Shown: positions 25,980 through 35,987 of the stretch, one piece after another
Layout: every line of letters begins with the position of its first letter
Numbering within the stretch: the stretch's first letter is position 1
Assembly (NCBI RefSeq): GCF_018614035.1
Contig: NZ_JAGGPA010000011.1
Coordinates: 248,001-312,000, forward strand
Source of the DNA: Streptomyces sp. ISL-96
GTDB taxonomy: Bacteria > Actinomycetota > Actinomycetes > Streptomycetales > Streptomycetaceae
Direction: 5' to 3'
DNA length: 64,000 nucleotides
The notes under the pieces: model-generated
Told to the model about the DNA's origin: nothing
Database searches by the model: none
What the model saw: only the letters and a program-made list of their open reading frames with translations
Program-made: the position numbers and the translations under genes

Positions 25980-26030
25980 GAGGTTCCCTGTCTCTGGGGC
26001 GGATAACTGGCCTGCTGCGCCATGGACGCT

Positions 26031-26056
26031 AAAATATGAACCGCACTTGAGGTCAA
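26031..26056 (-). promoter_or_regulatory. Promoter-like element upstream of MFS exporter
   Basis: On the minus strand, TTGACC (26056-26051) is followed by CTCAAGTGCGGTTCATATTTTAG. This gives a -35-like box and an AT-rich -10-like patch in an otherwise GC-rich gap. ACCTCAAGT resembles one half of a MerR/SoxR box, but the other half is not conserved. The rest of 25980-26452 holds one small hairpin (26240-26262) and no gene. Confidence 0.4.
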
Positions 26057-26239
26057 CCCCTGCCTGCGTCCGAAGAGCGGCTTGGCGTCCGTACCCGCCA
26101 GAGCGAGGCCGGATGGAGGGAGTCACGGGAGGCCTTCGGGCGGGGCCTGGTACATGTCGGCCGAGGAAGCGTCCTGTATGGGTTGCGTGCGCGCGTGCGG
26201 CTCCGAGCCGAACCTCACCGACGGCGAGTTTTCGCGCCG

Positions 26240-26262
26240 GGCCAGGACAGCGGAGCCTGGCC
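26240..26262. terminator. Short hairpin after the sugar operon
   Basis: GGCCAGG (26240-26246) pairs with CCTGGCC (26256-26262) around a 9-base loop, about 190 bases beyond the stop codon of the 3-dehydrase gene. There is no T-run. It could end transcripts coming from the sugar genes. Confidence 0.35.
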
Positions 26263-26452
26263 ACAAGCCTCTTCGCTCGGGAGGAACATCTCAAGGGCTG
26301 CCGCTTCAGACCTGTGTCAAGTTCCGTCAGATCACTGCGGGCCACACCGGGTCAGGGTGCTGCGGAGCGTCCGCACCGCGGCACGGTGGTCCCGGCGGCG
26401 TTCGCCGAGCCGTGCCCGTGCGTGGACACCCTCGCCGCGGTAGTGGACACGG

Positions 26453-27757
26453 TCATGCGCGGCCCCCCACGAACTCCTTCACCGAGGAGACGACATAGTC
26501 GAGCATCTCGTCGGTCAGTGCCGGGTAGACGCCGACCCAGAAGGTCTGCTCGGTGATGATGTCGCTGTTGGTCAGGTCCCCGACAACGCGGTGCGGCTGA
26601 TCGATGTAGGCCGGGTGCCGGGTCAGGTTGCCGGCGAACAGCCGCCGGGTGCCGATCTTCCGGTCCTCCAGGAACTGCACCAGTTCCGCCCGCTTGAACG
26701 GCGCCTCGGGGTCCACTGTGAGCGCGAACCCGAACCAGCTCGGGTCGCTGCGTTCGGTGGCCCTGGGCAGGATCAGGTGCGGTACGCCCTCCAGGCCGTC
26801 GCGCAGCCGGCGCCAGTTGCGGCGGCGGGCGTCGACGAAGTCGTCCAGCTTGTCGAGCTGGGTCAGCCCGAGGGCGGCCTGGATATCGGTCGCCTTCAGG
26901 TTGTAACCGACGTGCGAGAAGATGTACTTGTGGTCGTAGCCCTCGGGCAGCGTGCCCATCTGGTACTTGAACCGCTTGAGGCACTTGTCGGTCTCGCCCG
27001 GCTCGCACCAGCAGTCCCGGCCCCAGTCGCGCAGGGACTCCACGATCCGCGCGAGGGCCAGGTTCGAGGTCAGTACGCAGCCGCCCTCCCCCATGGTCAG
27101 ATGGTGGGCCGGATAGAAGCTGACGGTCGTGATGTCACCGAAGGTGCCGGTCAGCTGCCCGTCATACGTCGAGCCGACGGCGTCGCAGTTGTCCTCGATC
27201 AGGAACAGGTTGTGTTCCTGGGCGAGTTGGGCGATCTCGGCGACCTCGAAGGGGTTGCCGAGAGCATGGGCGATCATGATGGCCCGGGTGCGCGGGCCGA
27301 TCGCCTCGGCGACGCGGGCCGCGGTGGCGTTGTACGTGCCGAGCTCGACGTCGACGAAGACGGGTACCAGAGCGTTCTGGATGATCGGGTTGACGGTGGT
27401 GGGGAAGCCCGCCGCGACGGTGATCACCTCGTCGCCCGGCCTCAGCCGGCGGTCCTCGAGCAGGTGCGAGGTGAACGCCGTCATGGCGAGGAGGTTGGCC
27501 GAGGAGCCCGAGTTGGTCAGGTGCGCCTTGCGGCGCTTGAGCTTGCGGGCGAACCGCGACTCGAACTTGCGCGCACTGGGTCCGGCGGCTATCCGCATCT
27601 CCAGGGCGGCCTCGACCAGGGCCGTGCGGTCGTTGTCGTCGAGGACCGCGCCCGCGGGCCAGATCTCGGTGGTGCCGGGGACGAAGGAGCCGCCGTCCTG
27701 GGTGTCCAGGTGGAACTTCCTGGTCTCGTCGAGAATGAGTCCCTTGTGGACGTTCAT
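26453..27757 (-). CDS. NDP-4-keto-6-deoxyhexose 3-dehydrase (SpnQ/TylC3/RfbH type)
   Basis: 434 residues. DegT-fold PLP enzyme in which the usual PLP lysine is His: [14 protein letters not shown]. The segment [12 protein letters not shown] supplies cysteines of the [2Fe-2S] cluster. Both features mark 3-dehydrases, which use PMP plus a reductase to remove the C3 hydroxyl. No dedicated E3-type reductase gene is visible, so host ferredoxin/flavodoxin reductases are presumably used, as proposed for SpnQ. The start overlaps the stop of the 4,6-dehydratase gene by four bases. Confidence 0.94.
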   Translation of the reverse strand: MNVHKGLILDETRKFHLDTQDGGSFVPGTTEIWPAGAVLDDNDRTALVEAALEMRIAAGPSARKFESRFARKLKRRKAHLTNSGSSANLLAMTAFTSHLLEDRRLRPGDEVITVAAGFPTTVNPIIQNALVPVFVDVELGTYNATAARVAEAIGPRTRAIMIAHALGNPFEVAEIAQLAQEHNLFLIEDNCDAVGSTYDGQLTGTFGDITTVSFYPAHHLTMGEGGCVLTSNLALARIVESLRDWGRDCWCEPGETDKCLKRFKYQMGTLPEGYDHKYIFSHVGYNLKATDIQAALGLTQLDKLDDFVDARRRNWRRLRDGLEGVPHLILPRATERSDPSWFGFALTVDPEAPFKRAELVQFLEDRKIGTRRLFAGNLTRHPAYIDQPHRVVGDLTNSDIITEQTFWVGVYPALTDEMLDYVVSSVKEFVGGRA

Positions 27758-28764
27758 GATTTCCCTTCCAGGGCCTGCCGGCCGGTGTTCTCGCTGGCGT
27801 GCTTCACGGCTTTCCACCAGCTGGGGTTGTCGTGGTACCAGGCAACGGTGTCCGCGAGGCCCTGGTCGAAGGAGATGCGCGGGGCGTACCCGAGCTCTTG
27901 TCGTATCTTGGTCTCGTCGAGCGAGTAGCGCAGGTCGTGCCCCTTGCGGTCGGCGACGCGGCGGATCTTGGACCGGTCGCTTCCGGTGAGCTCCAGGAGC
28001 CGTTCGGTGATGGCCAGGTTGGTCTGCTCGTCGCCGCCGCCGACGTTGTAGATCTCGCCCGCCCGGCCCCTGTTGAGGACCAGATCGATGGCCCGGCAGT
28101 GGTCGTCGACGTGCAGCCACTCGCGGATGTTGCCGCCGTCGCCGTACAGCGGGACCTGCTCGCCCTCGATGAGGTTGGTGACGAACAGCGGGATGAGCTT
28201 CTCCGGGTGCTGGTAGGGCCCGTAGTTGTTGGAGCAGCGGGTGATCGAGAGGTTCAGCCCGTGGGTGCGCCAGTAGGAGCGGGCCAGCAGGTCGGAGGAC
28301 GCCTTCGACGCGGAGTAGGGGGAGTTGGGCTCGAGCGGCCACTGCTCCGTCCACGAACCCTCGTCGATGGAGCCGTAGACCTCGTCGGTGGAGACGTGCA
28401 CGACGCGGCGGATCCTGGCGGCGAGGGCCGCGTCGAGGAGCCGCTGGGTGCCGGTCACGTTGGTCCGGACGAACTCCTCGGCGGACTCCAGGGAGCGGTC
28501 CACGTGCGACTCGGCGGCGAAGTGGACCACCGCGTCGTGGCCGGGCAGCAGCCCGCGCAGCAGCTCGGTGTCGCAGATGTCGCCGTGCACGAAGGTCATC
28601 CGGGGGTGCGACGGGGGGAGGTTGTCGCGGTTGCCCGCGTAGGTCAGCTTGTCGAGGACCGTGACATGGGCGCCCGCCCAGTCCTCGTACCCGTCGTCCA
28701 GGAGGGTGCGGACGTAGTGCGAGCCGATGAAGCCCGCACCGCCGGTGACCAGGATCTTCTTCAT
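27754..28764 (-). CDS. rmlB: dTDP-glucose 4,6-dehydratase
   Basis: 336 residues. Extended SDR with [13 protein letters not shown] cofactor motif, [18 protein letters not shown] and YSASKASSD (catalytic YxxxK). It converts dTDP-glucose to dTDP-4-keto-6-deoxyglucose, the shared precursor of the deoxysugar branch. Four-base ATGA overlaps with genes on both sides show that rmlA, rmlB and the 3-dehydrase form one translationally coupled unit. Confidence 0.96.
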   Translation of the reverse strand: MKKILVTGGAGFIGSHYVRTLLDDGYEDWAGAHVTVLDKLTYAGNRDNLPPSHPRMTFVHGDICDTELLRGLLPGHDAVVHFAAESHVDRSLESAEEFVRTNVTGTQRLLDAALAARIRRVVHVSTDEVYGSIDEGSWTEQWPLEPNSPYSASKASSDLLARSYWRTHGLNLSITRCSNNYGPYQHPEKLIPLFVTNLIEGEQVPLYGDGGNIREWLHVDDHCRAIDLVLNRGRAGEIYNVGGGDEQTNLAITERLLELTGSDRSKIRRVADRKGHDLRYSLDETKIRQELGYAPRISFDQGLADTVAWYHDNPSWWKAVKHASENTGRQALEGKS

Positions 28765-29828
28765 GCCGCTACCTCGACTCGGGTGTGGTCGCCGACGACC
28801 AGCCGGTGATGGACGGTGTCGTGCTCGGCGGGCACCACGGCGGCGGAGCGGCCTATGAGGGAGCTGTGCAGACCGCGCACCTCGGAGACGGTCGCGCCGT
28901 CCAGGACGATGGACTGTTCGATGTGCGTGTCGCTGAGCACGCAGTCCTTGCCGATGGAGGTGTACGGGCCGATGTAGCTGTCGGTGACGACCGTGCCCGC
29001 GGCGATGATGGCCGGGCCGACGATGCGCGAGCGCACCACCCGGGCCCCCTCCTCGACGACGATCGGACCGACCAGGGTGCTGGCCTCGTCGACCTCGCCC
29101 ACCGCGTGCGGCTTGAGATCGTCCAGGAGGGTGCGGTTGCACTCCAGTACGTCCTCGACGCGGCCGGTGTCCTTCCAGTAGCCGTCGTACTCGCTGGCCC
29201 GGACGTCGGCGCCGGCGGTCACCAGCCACTGGATGGCGTCGGTGATCTCCAGCTCGCCGCGTGGGCTGGGCTCGATGGCGTCGACCGCCGCGTGGATGGC
29301 GGGGGTGAAGAAGTAGACGCCGACCAGCGCGAGGTCGCTGCGCGGCTCCTTGGGCTTCTCGACCAGCCGCTCCACCCGGCCCTCGGTGTCGAGTTCGGCG
29401 ACGCCGAAGGCGCGGGGGTCGGCAACCTTCTGGACGACGATCTGTGCGGCGGGACGGGCTGCGGCGAAGTCCTCGGCGATGCGCTGGACTCCCCCGGTGA
29501 GCATGTTGTCGCCGAGGTACATCACGAAGTCGTCGTCGCCGAGGAAGGGCCGGGCCAGGCTCACGCAGTGAGCGAGACCCAGCGGCTTGTCCTGCGGGAT
29601 GTAGGTGATCTTCACGCCCAGAGCCGAACCGTCCCCGAGGACGGCACTGATCTGCGGCAGCCCCTCACCCACGATGATGCCGATCTCCGTGACGCCGAGA
29701 TCGCGGATGTTCTCCAGGACGTGCTGGAGAACCGGCTTGTTGGCGATGGGTATGAGCTGCTTCGGCATGGAATAACTGAAAGGCCGCAGACGGGTCCCCG
29801 ACCCGCCCGACAACACCAGGGCTTTCAT
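28761..29828 (-). CDS. rmlA: Glucose-1-phosphate thymidylyltransferase (long form)
   Basis: 355 residues, the long antibiotic-cluster form (StrD type) with a C-terminal left-handed-helix-like repeat region ([26 protein letters not shown]). The N-terminus [30 protein letters not shown] is the nucleotidyltransferase signature. It makes dTDP-glucose from glucose-1-phosphate and dTTP. It is first in the coupled rmlA-rmlB-3-dehydrase set. Confidence 0.95.
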   Translation of the reverse strand: MKALVLSGGSGTRLRPFSYSMPKQLIPIANKPVLQHVLENIRDLGVTEIGIIVGEGLPQISAVLGDGSALGVKITYIPQDKPLGLAHCVSLARPFLGDDDFVMYLGDNMLTGGVQRIAEDFAAARPAAQIVVQKVADPRAFGVAELDTEGRVERLVEKPKEPRSDLALVGVYFFTPAIHAAVDAIEPSPRGELEITDAIQWLVTAGADVRASEYDGYWKDTGRVEDVLECNRTLLDDLKPHAVGEVDEASTLVGPIVVEEGARVVRSRIVGPAIIAAGTVVTDSYIGPYTSIGKDCVLSDTHIEQSIVLDGATVSEVRGLHSSLIGRSAAVVPAEHDTVHHRLVVGDHTRVEVAA

Positions 29829-29923
29829 CGCGGAATCTTCCTCTCGCCCCTGTTTCGGGGGCATGCTCTGAATTCTTCTTCGCTGGGCGCATACATGAAG
29901 GACCGCGGAAGCAGGGCCCGGGG

Positions 29924-30400
29924 TTATCCGCGCCCTCCCCCCGCGGTCCACCGCACGCTCACGTTCAGCTCCGCCATGCGCCAGCCCTCCTGGGTCCGCT
30001 CGGCCCGTACGTCGTAGTGGGCGCCGCCGGTGAAGAGCGGGGCGGATGTGTCGTGCGGGACGTGCACGGCGTGGACGTTGGCGCGTATCGAGGCGTGGTC
30101 GCCGTGCGCGTCGATGACGCAGTTGGTGGCGTAGTGCTGGGTGCCCGCCCACATCGCCTTGGGGGCGCTCATGAAGCCGGGCAGCCCGTCGATGCCCCGG
30201 TGGGTGCCGTTGGGGAGGTCCAGCCGGACATCCTCGGTGAGCAGCGAGCGGTACCAGTCCTCGGCCAGTGGGCCTGATGCGTCGAGTCCGTGAACGAACC
30301 GGTCCACCAGGGCGGCCAATTGGGCCCGGTCCTCCAGAGTGCGCAGCCTCTCCTGCAGATCGGCGGGGGCGGGAGCGAGAGGGGAAGGGAGCGAAGTCAT
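29924..30400 (-). CDS. SnoaL-like / NTF2-fold protein
   Basis: 158 residues from the ATG at 30400, with AAGGAG six bases upstream. SnoaL_4 type NTF2-like domain: RTLEDRAQLAALVDRFVHGLDA... WYRSLLTEDVRLDLPNGTHRG. Such folds in polyketide clusters are cyclases, cofactor-free hydroxylases or isomerases. The C-terminal strand AELNVSVRWTAG closes the cone. A direct role in ring chemistry is plausible but not shown. Confidence 0.78.
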   Translation of the reverse strand: MTSLPSPLAPAPADLQERLRTLEDRAQLAALVDRFVHGLDASGPLAEDWYRSLLTEDVRLDLPNGTHRGIDGLPGFMSAPKAMWAGTQHYATNCVIDAHGDHASIRANVHAVHVPHDTSAPLFTGGAHYDVRAERTQEGWRMAELNVSVRWTAGGGRG

Positions 30401-30607
30401 ACGGGTCTCCTTGTCGTGTCCGCACGTCACGGGCGTACGGAGAAAGCCGGGCGGGGCCGCCGCACGGTGAGGGGACGTCACAGAAGCCGATGAGGCCGGC
30501 GGGCCGGTGCCGGTGCTGGTGAGAGATGCGCGTTCATGGCGGTGCCAAGGGCCCGCGGGGCGCGGTTTCAGGCGAGGCCGTCGTCGACGACGCACCCGCC
30601 CGTAGAC

Positions 30608-30646
30608 GCTGCACGGCCGGCGTCGGATCGACGCCGGCCGTGCAGC
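30608..30646. terminator. Perfect 18-bp stem hairpin
   Basis: GCTGCACGGCCGGCGTCG (30608-30625), loop GAT, and the exact complement (30629-30646). It lies in the 370-bp gap between the ABM gene (which ends at 30771) and the SnoaL-like gene. It can end transcripts arriving from the right. No other feature is seen in 30401-30770. Confidence 0.75.
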
Positions 30647-30770
30647 ATGCGGGACTCTGGGGACAACCCTCTTCGGGCTGTTGCACAGAAGCAATCGAAT
30701 TGCCGCGGAGCTGACAGCTCCTGTCCGACACATAACGTGGGGCTGCCAGGCGACGTGACCGGGAGTGCGG

Positions 30771-31430
30771 TCACGCGGCGAGGCTGCGGTAGAGGTGGTA
30801 GCGCTTGAAGCCGAGGGGACGGACTCCGGGCATCTCGTTGGCGATCTCCAGCGACCTGCGGCTCAGGTCGCCGCCGAGGAACTCGATGTGCGCCTCGTCG
30901 TCCGTCCACTCCGCGAAGTTGATCACGCGGCTGCCGTCGACGCTGAGGTGGAAGTGCGCGGCGATCAGGCCCGCCTGCTCGTCCGCCGGCGCACTCTGCA
31001 CATTGCGCACGATCGCGTCCACAATGTTGCGTTGCCGCTGTGAGCCGTCCACGTCGAAGCTGGCGGCGACCATGGCGCCCGGGGCCTGGCCCGTCGGGTC
31101 GACCAGCACGTCGCGGTGCAGGCGGTACTCGATCGGATCTGTGCTCGCCGGGCCTGCGGGCAGGCTCAGGCCGCGCGTGAACGGCCGGTAGACGGCATCG
31201 TCCGTGCACTGCGCGTACGTCAGCACGACATCGTTGCCGGTGCTCAGGTAGCACGAGAACGTGAGGATGCCCTCGGGCCGGGGCGCGCTCTCCCAGACGG
31301 CCATGATCTCGTCGAGCACCGCGCGTCCCTGCTCTGCGCCGTCCACGAACCAGTAGCTCATGTAGACCGCGTGGGAATCGGGGCGTGAGATCTGCGGGTG
31401 GGCGGAGCGCTGGGCGGTGGAACTGGGCAT
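30771..31430 (-). CDS. Tandem ABM (antibiotic biosynthesis monooxygenase) domain protein
   Basis: 219 residues from the ATG at 31430. Two dimeric-ferredoxin-like repeats are visible: MSYWFVDGAEQGRAVLDEIMAVW...GILTFSCYLS and AASFDVDGSQRQRNIVDAIVRNV...GLIAAHFHLS, each ending in a strand such as VINFAEW. Such proteins are cofactor-free quinone-forming monooxygenases or cyclases in aromatic polyketide pathways. The repeat suggests an intramolecular dimer. Confidence 0.82.
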   Translation of the reverse strand: MPSSTAQRSAHPQISRPDSHAVYMSYWFVDGAEQGRAVLDEIMAVWESAPRPEGILTFSCYLSTGNDVVLTYAQCTDDAVYRPFTRGLSLPAGPASTDPIEYRLHRDVLVDPTGQAPGAMVAASFDVDGSQRQRNIVDAIVRNVQSAPADEQAGLIAAHFHLSVDGSRVINFAEWTDDEAHIEFLGGDLSRRSLEIANEMPGVRPLGFKRYHLYRSLAA

Positions 31431-31521
31431 GGTTGGTCTCTCCCCTGGTGTGGTCAGGTCTTCGGCTTTCACTCGGCGGGGCCGCCGAAGCAGCGGTGCA
31501 CGGCCTTGTCGGGGGACTGCG

Positions 31522-32424
31522 TCAGAGCCGGTTCCAGGCGTCGGCGTCAGGTGCGAAGAACTCCCGCAGCTGCGGCATGAACGCCCCGGATCCGGCCGCT
31601 GTGGTGACCAGTTCGCGGACGTACCGGGCCAGTTTCTCGACACCCGCGTCGCCCAGGGCCGCGTACGGTGCCCGGTCCAGCCGGCCGGTCTCGTGCTCCA
31701 TTTCGTCCCGCAGCGCGACCCCGCGGGCGGTCAGCGCCCCCGCACGGTCGACCAGGTCGCGCTCAACGAGCCTTTCCCGCGCGGCCGACCAGTCCTGCTC
31801 GGACCACCCTCGCTGGGGCATCACGACCTCCTTCGGCATGCCGCGCTCACTGGCGCAGTCGAGGACGAGTGCCTCGACCCCGATCAGCTGGAGATGGCCG
31901 AGGACCGTGGCATGCCCGTCGCCCCGGTGCTCCCGGAGCATGGTCGCGGCGTGCCACAGGGCGATGTGCGGCTCGTCGGGCTGCTCGAGGCCGGCGTTGG
32001 CCGCGTACAGCGGGCGCCCGGGGAAGGAACCTCCCGAAGCCGCAGCCGTGGCCAGTTTCGCCGCTTCGGCCATCTGCTGTGAGCGGATGACCTCGGAGCC
32101 GAGCAGCCGCTCGAGCGCCGTACCGATGGCCTTCTGGCGTGCGAGGACCGCTTGCTTCGGGGACACGAGGTCCCAGACCGCGGGCACGCGTTCCGCGACG
32201 AAAGCGGGGGCGAAGCCGTGGAAGACCGCGGTCACGACCGGGGCGTCCACCGCACCGAGCGGTGCCGAGCGGCACGCAAGGTAGACGCTCAAGGGGTCGG
32301 TGACACCGAACTGCTCGAGTTCCGTCCCCAGATCCGGGGTGAAATACGAGATCGAATGCAGCGCGTTGACCGCTTGCGCGCAACGCTGCTCATAGGGACG
32401 CTCACTACTTTGTGCTGCAGTCAT
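31522..32424 (-). CDS. SCO6745/SalK-like family protein
   Basis: 300 residues from the ATG at 32424, with AAGGG upstream. It resembles the helical SCO6745 family: HSISYFTPDLGTELEQFGV, AAPLGAVDAPVVTAVFHGFAP-like and LWHAATMLREHRGDGH followed by a winged-helix-like C-terminal half (LVERDLVDRAGALTARGVALRDEME). The family is common in natural-product clusters without a settled biochemical role; a ligand-binding MarR-like regulator or an enzyme are both possible. Confidence 0.75.
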   Translation of the reverse strand: MTAAQSSERPYEQRCAQAVNALHSISYFTPDLGTELEQFGVTDPLSVYLACRSAPLGAVDAPVVTAVFHGFAPAFVAERVPAVWDLVSPKQAVLARQKAIGTALERLLGSEVIRSQQMAEAAKLATAAASGGSFPGRPLYAANAGLEQPDEPHIALWHAATMLREHRGDGHATVLGHLQLIGVEALVLDCASERGMPKEVVMPQRGWSEQDWSAARERLVERDLVDRAGALTARGVALRDEMEHETGRLDRAPYAALGDAGVEKLARYVRELVTTAAGSGAFMPQLREFFAPDADAWNRL

Positions 32425-32551
32425 GACACCCTTAAGACCTGGAGGAGAGAGGGGAATTCGGAGGCAGACGGAACTGAGCTTGTGCGGCAACCACGGCCCG
32501 GGGCCAGTGAGTTGACCAAGGGATGACGCGGGCTGACAGGTATCTTTCGGC

Positions 32552-34117
32552 TCACTGCGGCGGGTTGCCGTGTTTGCGCGAGGGCAGGTCGGCGTGCTTG
32601 GCCCGCAGCATGTCGAGCGAGCGGATCAGCACCGAACGGGTCTCGCGCGGATCGATGACGTCGTCGATCAGTCCGCGCTCGGCCGCGTAGTAGGGGTGCA
32701 TGAGCTCGTCCTTGTACTCCGCGATGCGCTGCTCGCGTACGGCGTCGGGGTCCTCGGCCGCGTTGATCTCACGGCGGAAGACGACGTTGGCCGCGCCTTC
32801 GGCGCCCATCACCGCGATCTCGTTGGTGGGCCAGGCCAGCGCCAGGTCGGCGCCGATGGAGCGGGAGTCCATGACGATGTAGGCGCCGCCGTACGCCTTG
32901 CGCAGCACCAGCGAGATCCGCGGCACAGTGGCGTTGCAGTACGCGTACAGGAGCTTGGCGCCGCGCCGGATGATGCCGTTGTGCTCCTGGTCCACGCCGG
33001 GCAGGAAGCCGGGCACGTCGACCAGGGTGACCAGCGGGATGTTGAAGGCGTCGCAGAACTGCACGAAGCGCGCGGCCTTTTCGGAGGCCTCGATGTCCAG
33101 GACGCCGGCCATGGCGGCGGGCTGGTTGGCGACGATGGCGACGACATGGCCGTCGAGCCGGGTCAGGGCGCAGACGATGTTGGTCGCCCAGGCCGGATGC
33201 ACCTCGAAGTACTCGCCGTCGTCGACGACTTCCTCGATGACCTTGCGGATGTCGTACGCCTGTCCGGGATCGGCCGGGACCAGGTCGAGCAGCGACTCGT
33301 TGAGACGGTCGGACGGATCGCCCGAGCGCTCGACGGGCGACAGCTCGCGGTTGTTGGCGGGCAGCAGCGACAGCAGGTAGCGCACGTCCTCGATGCAGTG
33401 CTCCTCGTCGTCGTACGCGAAGTGCGCGACGCCGGAGACGGCGGAGTGCACATCGGCGCCGCCGAGGCCGTTTTGGCTGATCTCCTCGCCGGTGACCGCC
33501 TTGACGACGTCGGGCCCGGTGATGAACATCTGCGAGGTGTGGCGGACCATGAAGACGAAGTCGGTCAGGGCCGGGGAGTAGGCCGCACCACCGGCGCACG
33601 GGCCGAGCATCACGCTGATCTGCGGGATGACGCCCGACGCCTTGGTGTTGCGCTGGAAGATGCCGCCGTAGCCGGCGAGCGCGGTCACGCCCTCCTGGAT
33701 GCGGGCTCCCGCGCCGTCGTTGAGCGAGACCAGCGGTGCGCCGGCCGACTCGGCCAGGTCCTGGATCTTGTGGATCTTCTGTGCGTGTGCCTCGCCGAGG
33801 GCGCCGCCGAAGACCCGGAAGTCGTGGGCGTACACGAAGACCGTGCGGCCGTGCACGCTGCCCCAGCCGGTGATCACACCGTCGCTGTACGGCTTCTTGT
33901 GCTCCAGGCCGAAGCCGGTGGCCCGGTGCCGGCGCAAGGGCTCCACCTCGTTGAAGGAGCCCTTGTCCAGGAGCAGCGCGATCCGCTCGTGGGCGGTCAG
34001 CTTGCCTTTGGCGTGCTGGCGCTCGGTGGCGGCCGGGTCGGGGCCGTTTCGCGCCGTCTCCTTGAGGTCGGCCAGTTCGGTGATGCGGTCGTGGATCGTC
34101 TCATCTACTGGGGGCAT
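32552..34117 (-). CDS. Acyl-CoA carboxylase beta subunit (carboxyltransferase)
   Basis: 521 residues from the ATG at 34117; a GTG at 34129 is possible. Carboxyltransferase domains with the paired oxyanion-hole Gly motifs GPCAGGAAYSPALTDF and RKAYGGAYIVMDS. In actinomycete PccB-type enzymes the residue after GGAY controls substrate choice: Asp favours propionyl-CoA and Ile accepts acetyl-CoA. Here it is Ile, so acetyl-CoA to malonyl-CoA is inferred. Alpha and epsilon subunits are encoded elsewhere in the cluster. Confidence 0.93.
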   Translation of the reverse strand: MPPVDETIHDRITELADLKETARNGPDPAATERQHAKGKLTAHERIALLLDKGSFNEVEPLRRHRATGFGLEHKKPYSDGVITGWGSVHGRTVFVYAHDFRVFGGALGEAHAQKIHKIQDLAESAGAPLVSLNDGAGARIQEGVTALAGYGGIFQRNTKASGVIPQISVMLGPCAGGAAYSPALTDFVFMVRHTSQMFITGPDVVKAVTGEEISQNGLGGADVHSAVSGVAHFAYDDEEHCIEDVRYLLSLLPANNRELSPVERSGDPSDRLNESLLDLVPADPGQAYDIRKVIEEVVDDGEYFEVHPAWATNIVCALTRLDGHVVAIVANQPAAMAGVLDIEASEKAARFVQFCDAFNIPLVTLVDVPGFLPGVDQEHNGIIRRGAKLLYAYCNATVPRISLVLRKAYGGAYIVMDSRSIGADLALAWPTNEIAVMGAEGAANVVFRREINAAEDPDAVREQRIAEYKDELMHPYYAAERGLIDDVIDPRETRSVLIRSLDMLRAKHADLPSRKHGNPPQ

Positions 34118-34146
34118 GTGGTTCCACACTCTCCGTGGGTCGATGG

Positions 34147-35106
34147 TCAGACGGCGCTGTCTGCGGCGGCGAAGGCACCGGTGGTCAGGGTGAGTTGGCG
34201 GGCACTGCTGGTCGCGTGGACGCGTGCGTGCGGTGCGATGCGCCGGACCAGGCCGCCGAGTACCAGACCGGGCCCGGTCTCGATGAACCGGTCCACGCCC
34301 CTCGCGGCGAGCACCTCGATGGCTTCGGTCCAGCGCACCGGGCTGGTGAGCTGGCTGCGAAGGGCGGCGATCGCGTCGGCGGCGGTGGGTACCGGGGCTC
34401 CGGTGACGCTGGAGACCAGCGGGATGACCGGGTCCCGGAATTCGGTGGTGATCAGCGCCTCGGTGAACTCCGCCTCGATGCCGCGCAGCAGACTGGAGTG
34501 GAAGGGGGCGCCGGCGTTCAGCTGCGCCACCCGGGTGGCGCCGGCCGCGCGTGCCGCTCGCGTCAGCCGGGTCACGGCCTGGGCTTCGCCCGAAACCACC
34601 GTCTGGCCGGGGCCGTTGTCAGCGGTGATCTCGACGGTGCGACCGGTGGCCGCGGCGGCTTCGGCGCACAGGCGCGCCACTGCCGGGCCCTCGAGGCCGA
34701 GCACCGCGGCGGTGGCGCCCGGCACCTGGTCGTTGACCGTGGCGACCAGCTCACCACGCAGCCGTACCAGGCGCAGCGCGTCCGTCCATTCCAGTACGCC
34801 TGCGGCGACCAGCGCCGCGTACTCACCGAGGCTGTGTCCCGCGACCGCGTCGGGCTCGATACCCTGCCCGCGCAGCACGTCCAGGGTGAGCAGACTGGTG
34901 AGCAGGACGGCCGGCTGCGAGATGGCGGGGTCGTCCAGGTCCCGGCCGGGACCATGCCAGCACAGTCTCGACAGGGGTATGCCGAGGACGTCGTCGGCGG
35001 TGCGGTAGTAGCTCTCCACCAGATCGGGCCGCTGGGCGAGCAGGTGCCTGCCCATGCCCACTCGCTGTGAGCCCTGCCCGGGGAAGACGAATGCGGTGCG
35101 GTTCAT
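34147..35106 (-). CDS. Malonyl-CoA:ACP acyltransferase
   Basis: 319 residues. FabD fold with PGQGSQRVGMG, catalytic GHSLGEYAAL and GAPFHSSLL. It loads malonyl (or a starter acyl) units onto ACP. Most type II clusters borrow the host FabD; a dedicated gene usually goes with extra ACPs or special starter units. It sits between the carboxylase beta gene and the PPTase gene. Confidence 0.93.
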   Translation of the reverse strand: MNRTAFVFPGQGSQRVGMGRHLLAQRPDLVESYYRTADDVLGIPLSRLCWHGPGRDLDDPAISQPAVLLTSLLTLDVLRGQGIEPDAVAGHSLGEYAALVAAGVLEWTDALRLVRLRGELVATVNDQVPGATAAVLGLEGPAVARLCAEAAAATGRTVEITADNGPGQTVVSGEAQAVTRLTRAARAAGATRVAQLNAGAPFHSSLLRGIEAEFTEALITTEFRDPVIPLVSSVTGAPVPTAADAIAALRSQLTSPVRWTEAIEVLAARGVDRFIETGPGLVLGGLVRRIAPHARVHATSSARQLTLTTGAFAAADSAV

Positions 35107-35159
35107 CCTGTCACGTCCTTGTCATCGGTCAGCAGGGGTCGCGGAGCGGCCGGTACGCC

Positions 35160-35987
35160 TCAGCAGGCGAGTGCCGGCAGGGCCGGCCCGGGTACGTCCG
35201 CTGGGCCGCCGGTGGGGCGGGTGCACAGCCAGTCCCCGTTCAGCCAGCGGATGTTGACCGAGCGGGGAGCCGGCCCCCGGACCGCGGCCGCGGCGGAGTG
35301 TGTGGCGGTGCAGGGGATGTCGAGTACGGTCCAGCCGGGTGGGTGGAGCCGGTCGTCGGCGCCGAGGTAGTCCTGCGCGGGGGGACGGCTCAGCCCGGTG
35401 CCAATCCCTTTGAGGAAGGCCTCCTTGCGGGTCCAGATCTGGCCGAAGCGAGACTTCAGTTCCTGCGCCGGGGTGTCCGCCAGCTCGCGTTGTTCGCCCG
35501 GGTGCAGGGCCTTGCCGCAGATCTCGACGCTCTCCTGGCGCGGCAGTCTCTCCACATCTACCCCGACCGGGGTTGCCGCCACGCCCACCAGGGCGATGCC
35601 GCCGCTGTGCGAGAGGGAGAAGTGCAGGGGCGGCCGGGCCGGCGTGGGTGCCACCGCCGGCCGGCCGTGTGGCCCGCCGCAACCCGGGCAGGGCTCGCGG
35701 ACGAACCGGATGTCCTGGGGCATGGTGTCGGTGTAGCGGCTGAGCAGCCTGCGCAGGGCGACATGGGCGGTGGCGTACAGCAGCCCGTCCGCCGGGCGGA
35801 TGAACGATGCGGCCCGGCGCCGCTCCGCCTCGTCGAGCTGCGATGTGTCGAGCGCCGCTGCGTCTGTCGCGTCGAGGCGGTGCATCAGCCACAGGTCGAC
35901 CCGGTCCATGGAGACGGTGAACTTCTCGCTTTGCGGAGCGGGTTGGTGTGAAGGCGGGCCGGGCACCAGTCTGTGCGCCCCCGTCAT
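35160..35987 (-). CDS. 4'-phosphopantetheinyl transferase (Sfp type)
   Basis: 275 residues. It has the magnesium/CoA motif GVDVE, and WTRKEAFLKGIGTGL for catalysis. Its ATG overlaps the stop of the second ACP gene by four bases (ATGA), so it is translationally coupled to its likely substrate. It converts apo-ACPs to holo-ACPs. A CxxC pair (CPGCGG) in the middle is unusual and may bind metal. Confidence 0.92.
   Translation of the reverse strand: MTGAHRLVPGPPSHQPAPQSEKFTVSMDRVDLWLMHRLDATDAAALDTSQLDEAERRRAASFIRPADGLLYATAHVALRRLLSRYTDTMPQDIRFVREPCPGCGGPHGRPAVAPTPARPPLHFSLSHSGGIALVGVAATPVGVDVERLPRQESVEICGKALHPGEQRELADTPAQELKSRFGQIWTRKEAFLKGIGTGLSRPPAQDYLGADDRLHPPGWTVLDIPCTATHSAAAAVRGPAPRSVNIRWLNGDWLCTRPTGGPADVPGPALPALAC

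Noticed and set aside
26031-26056. Complete SoxR box upstream of the exporter
   Set aside because: Only one half-site (ACCTCAAGT) is present; the mirrored half is not conserved.
30608-30646. Small RNA or riboswitch
   Set aside because: It is just a long perfect stem with a 3-base loop and no further structure; a terminator is simpler.
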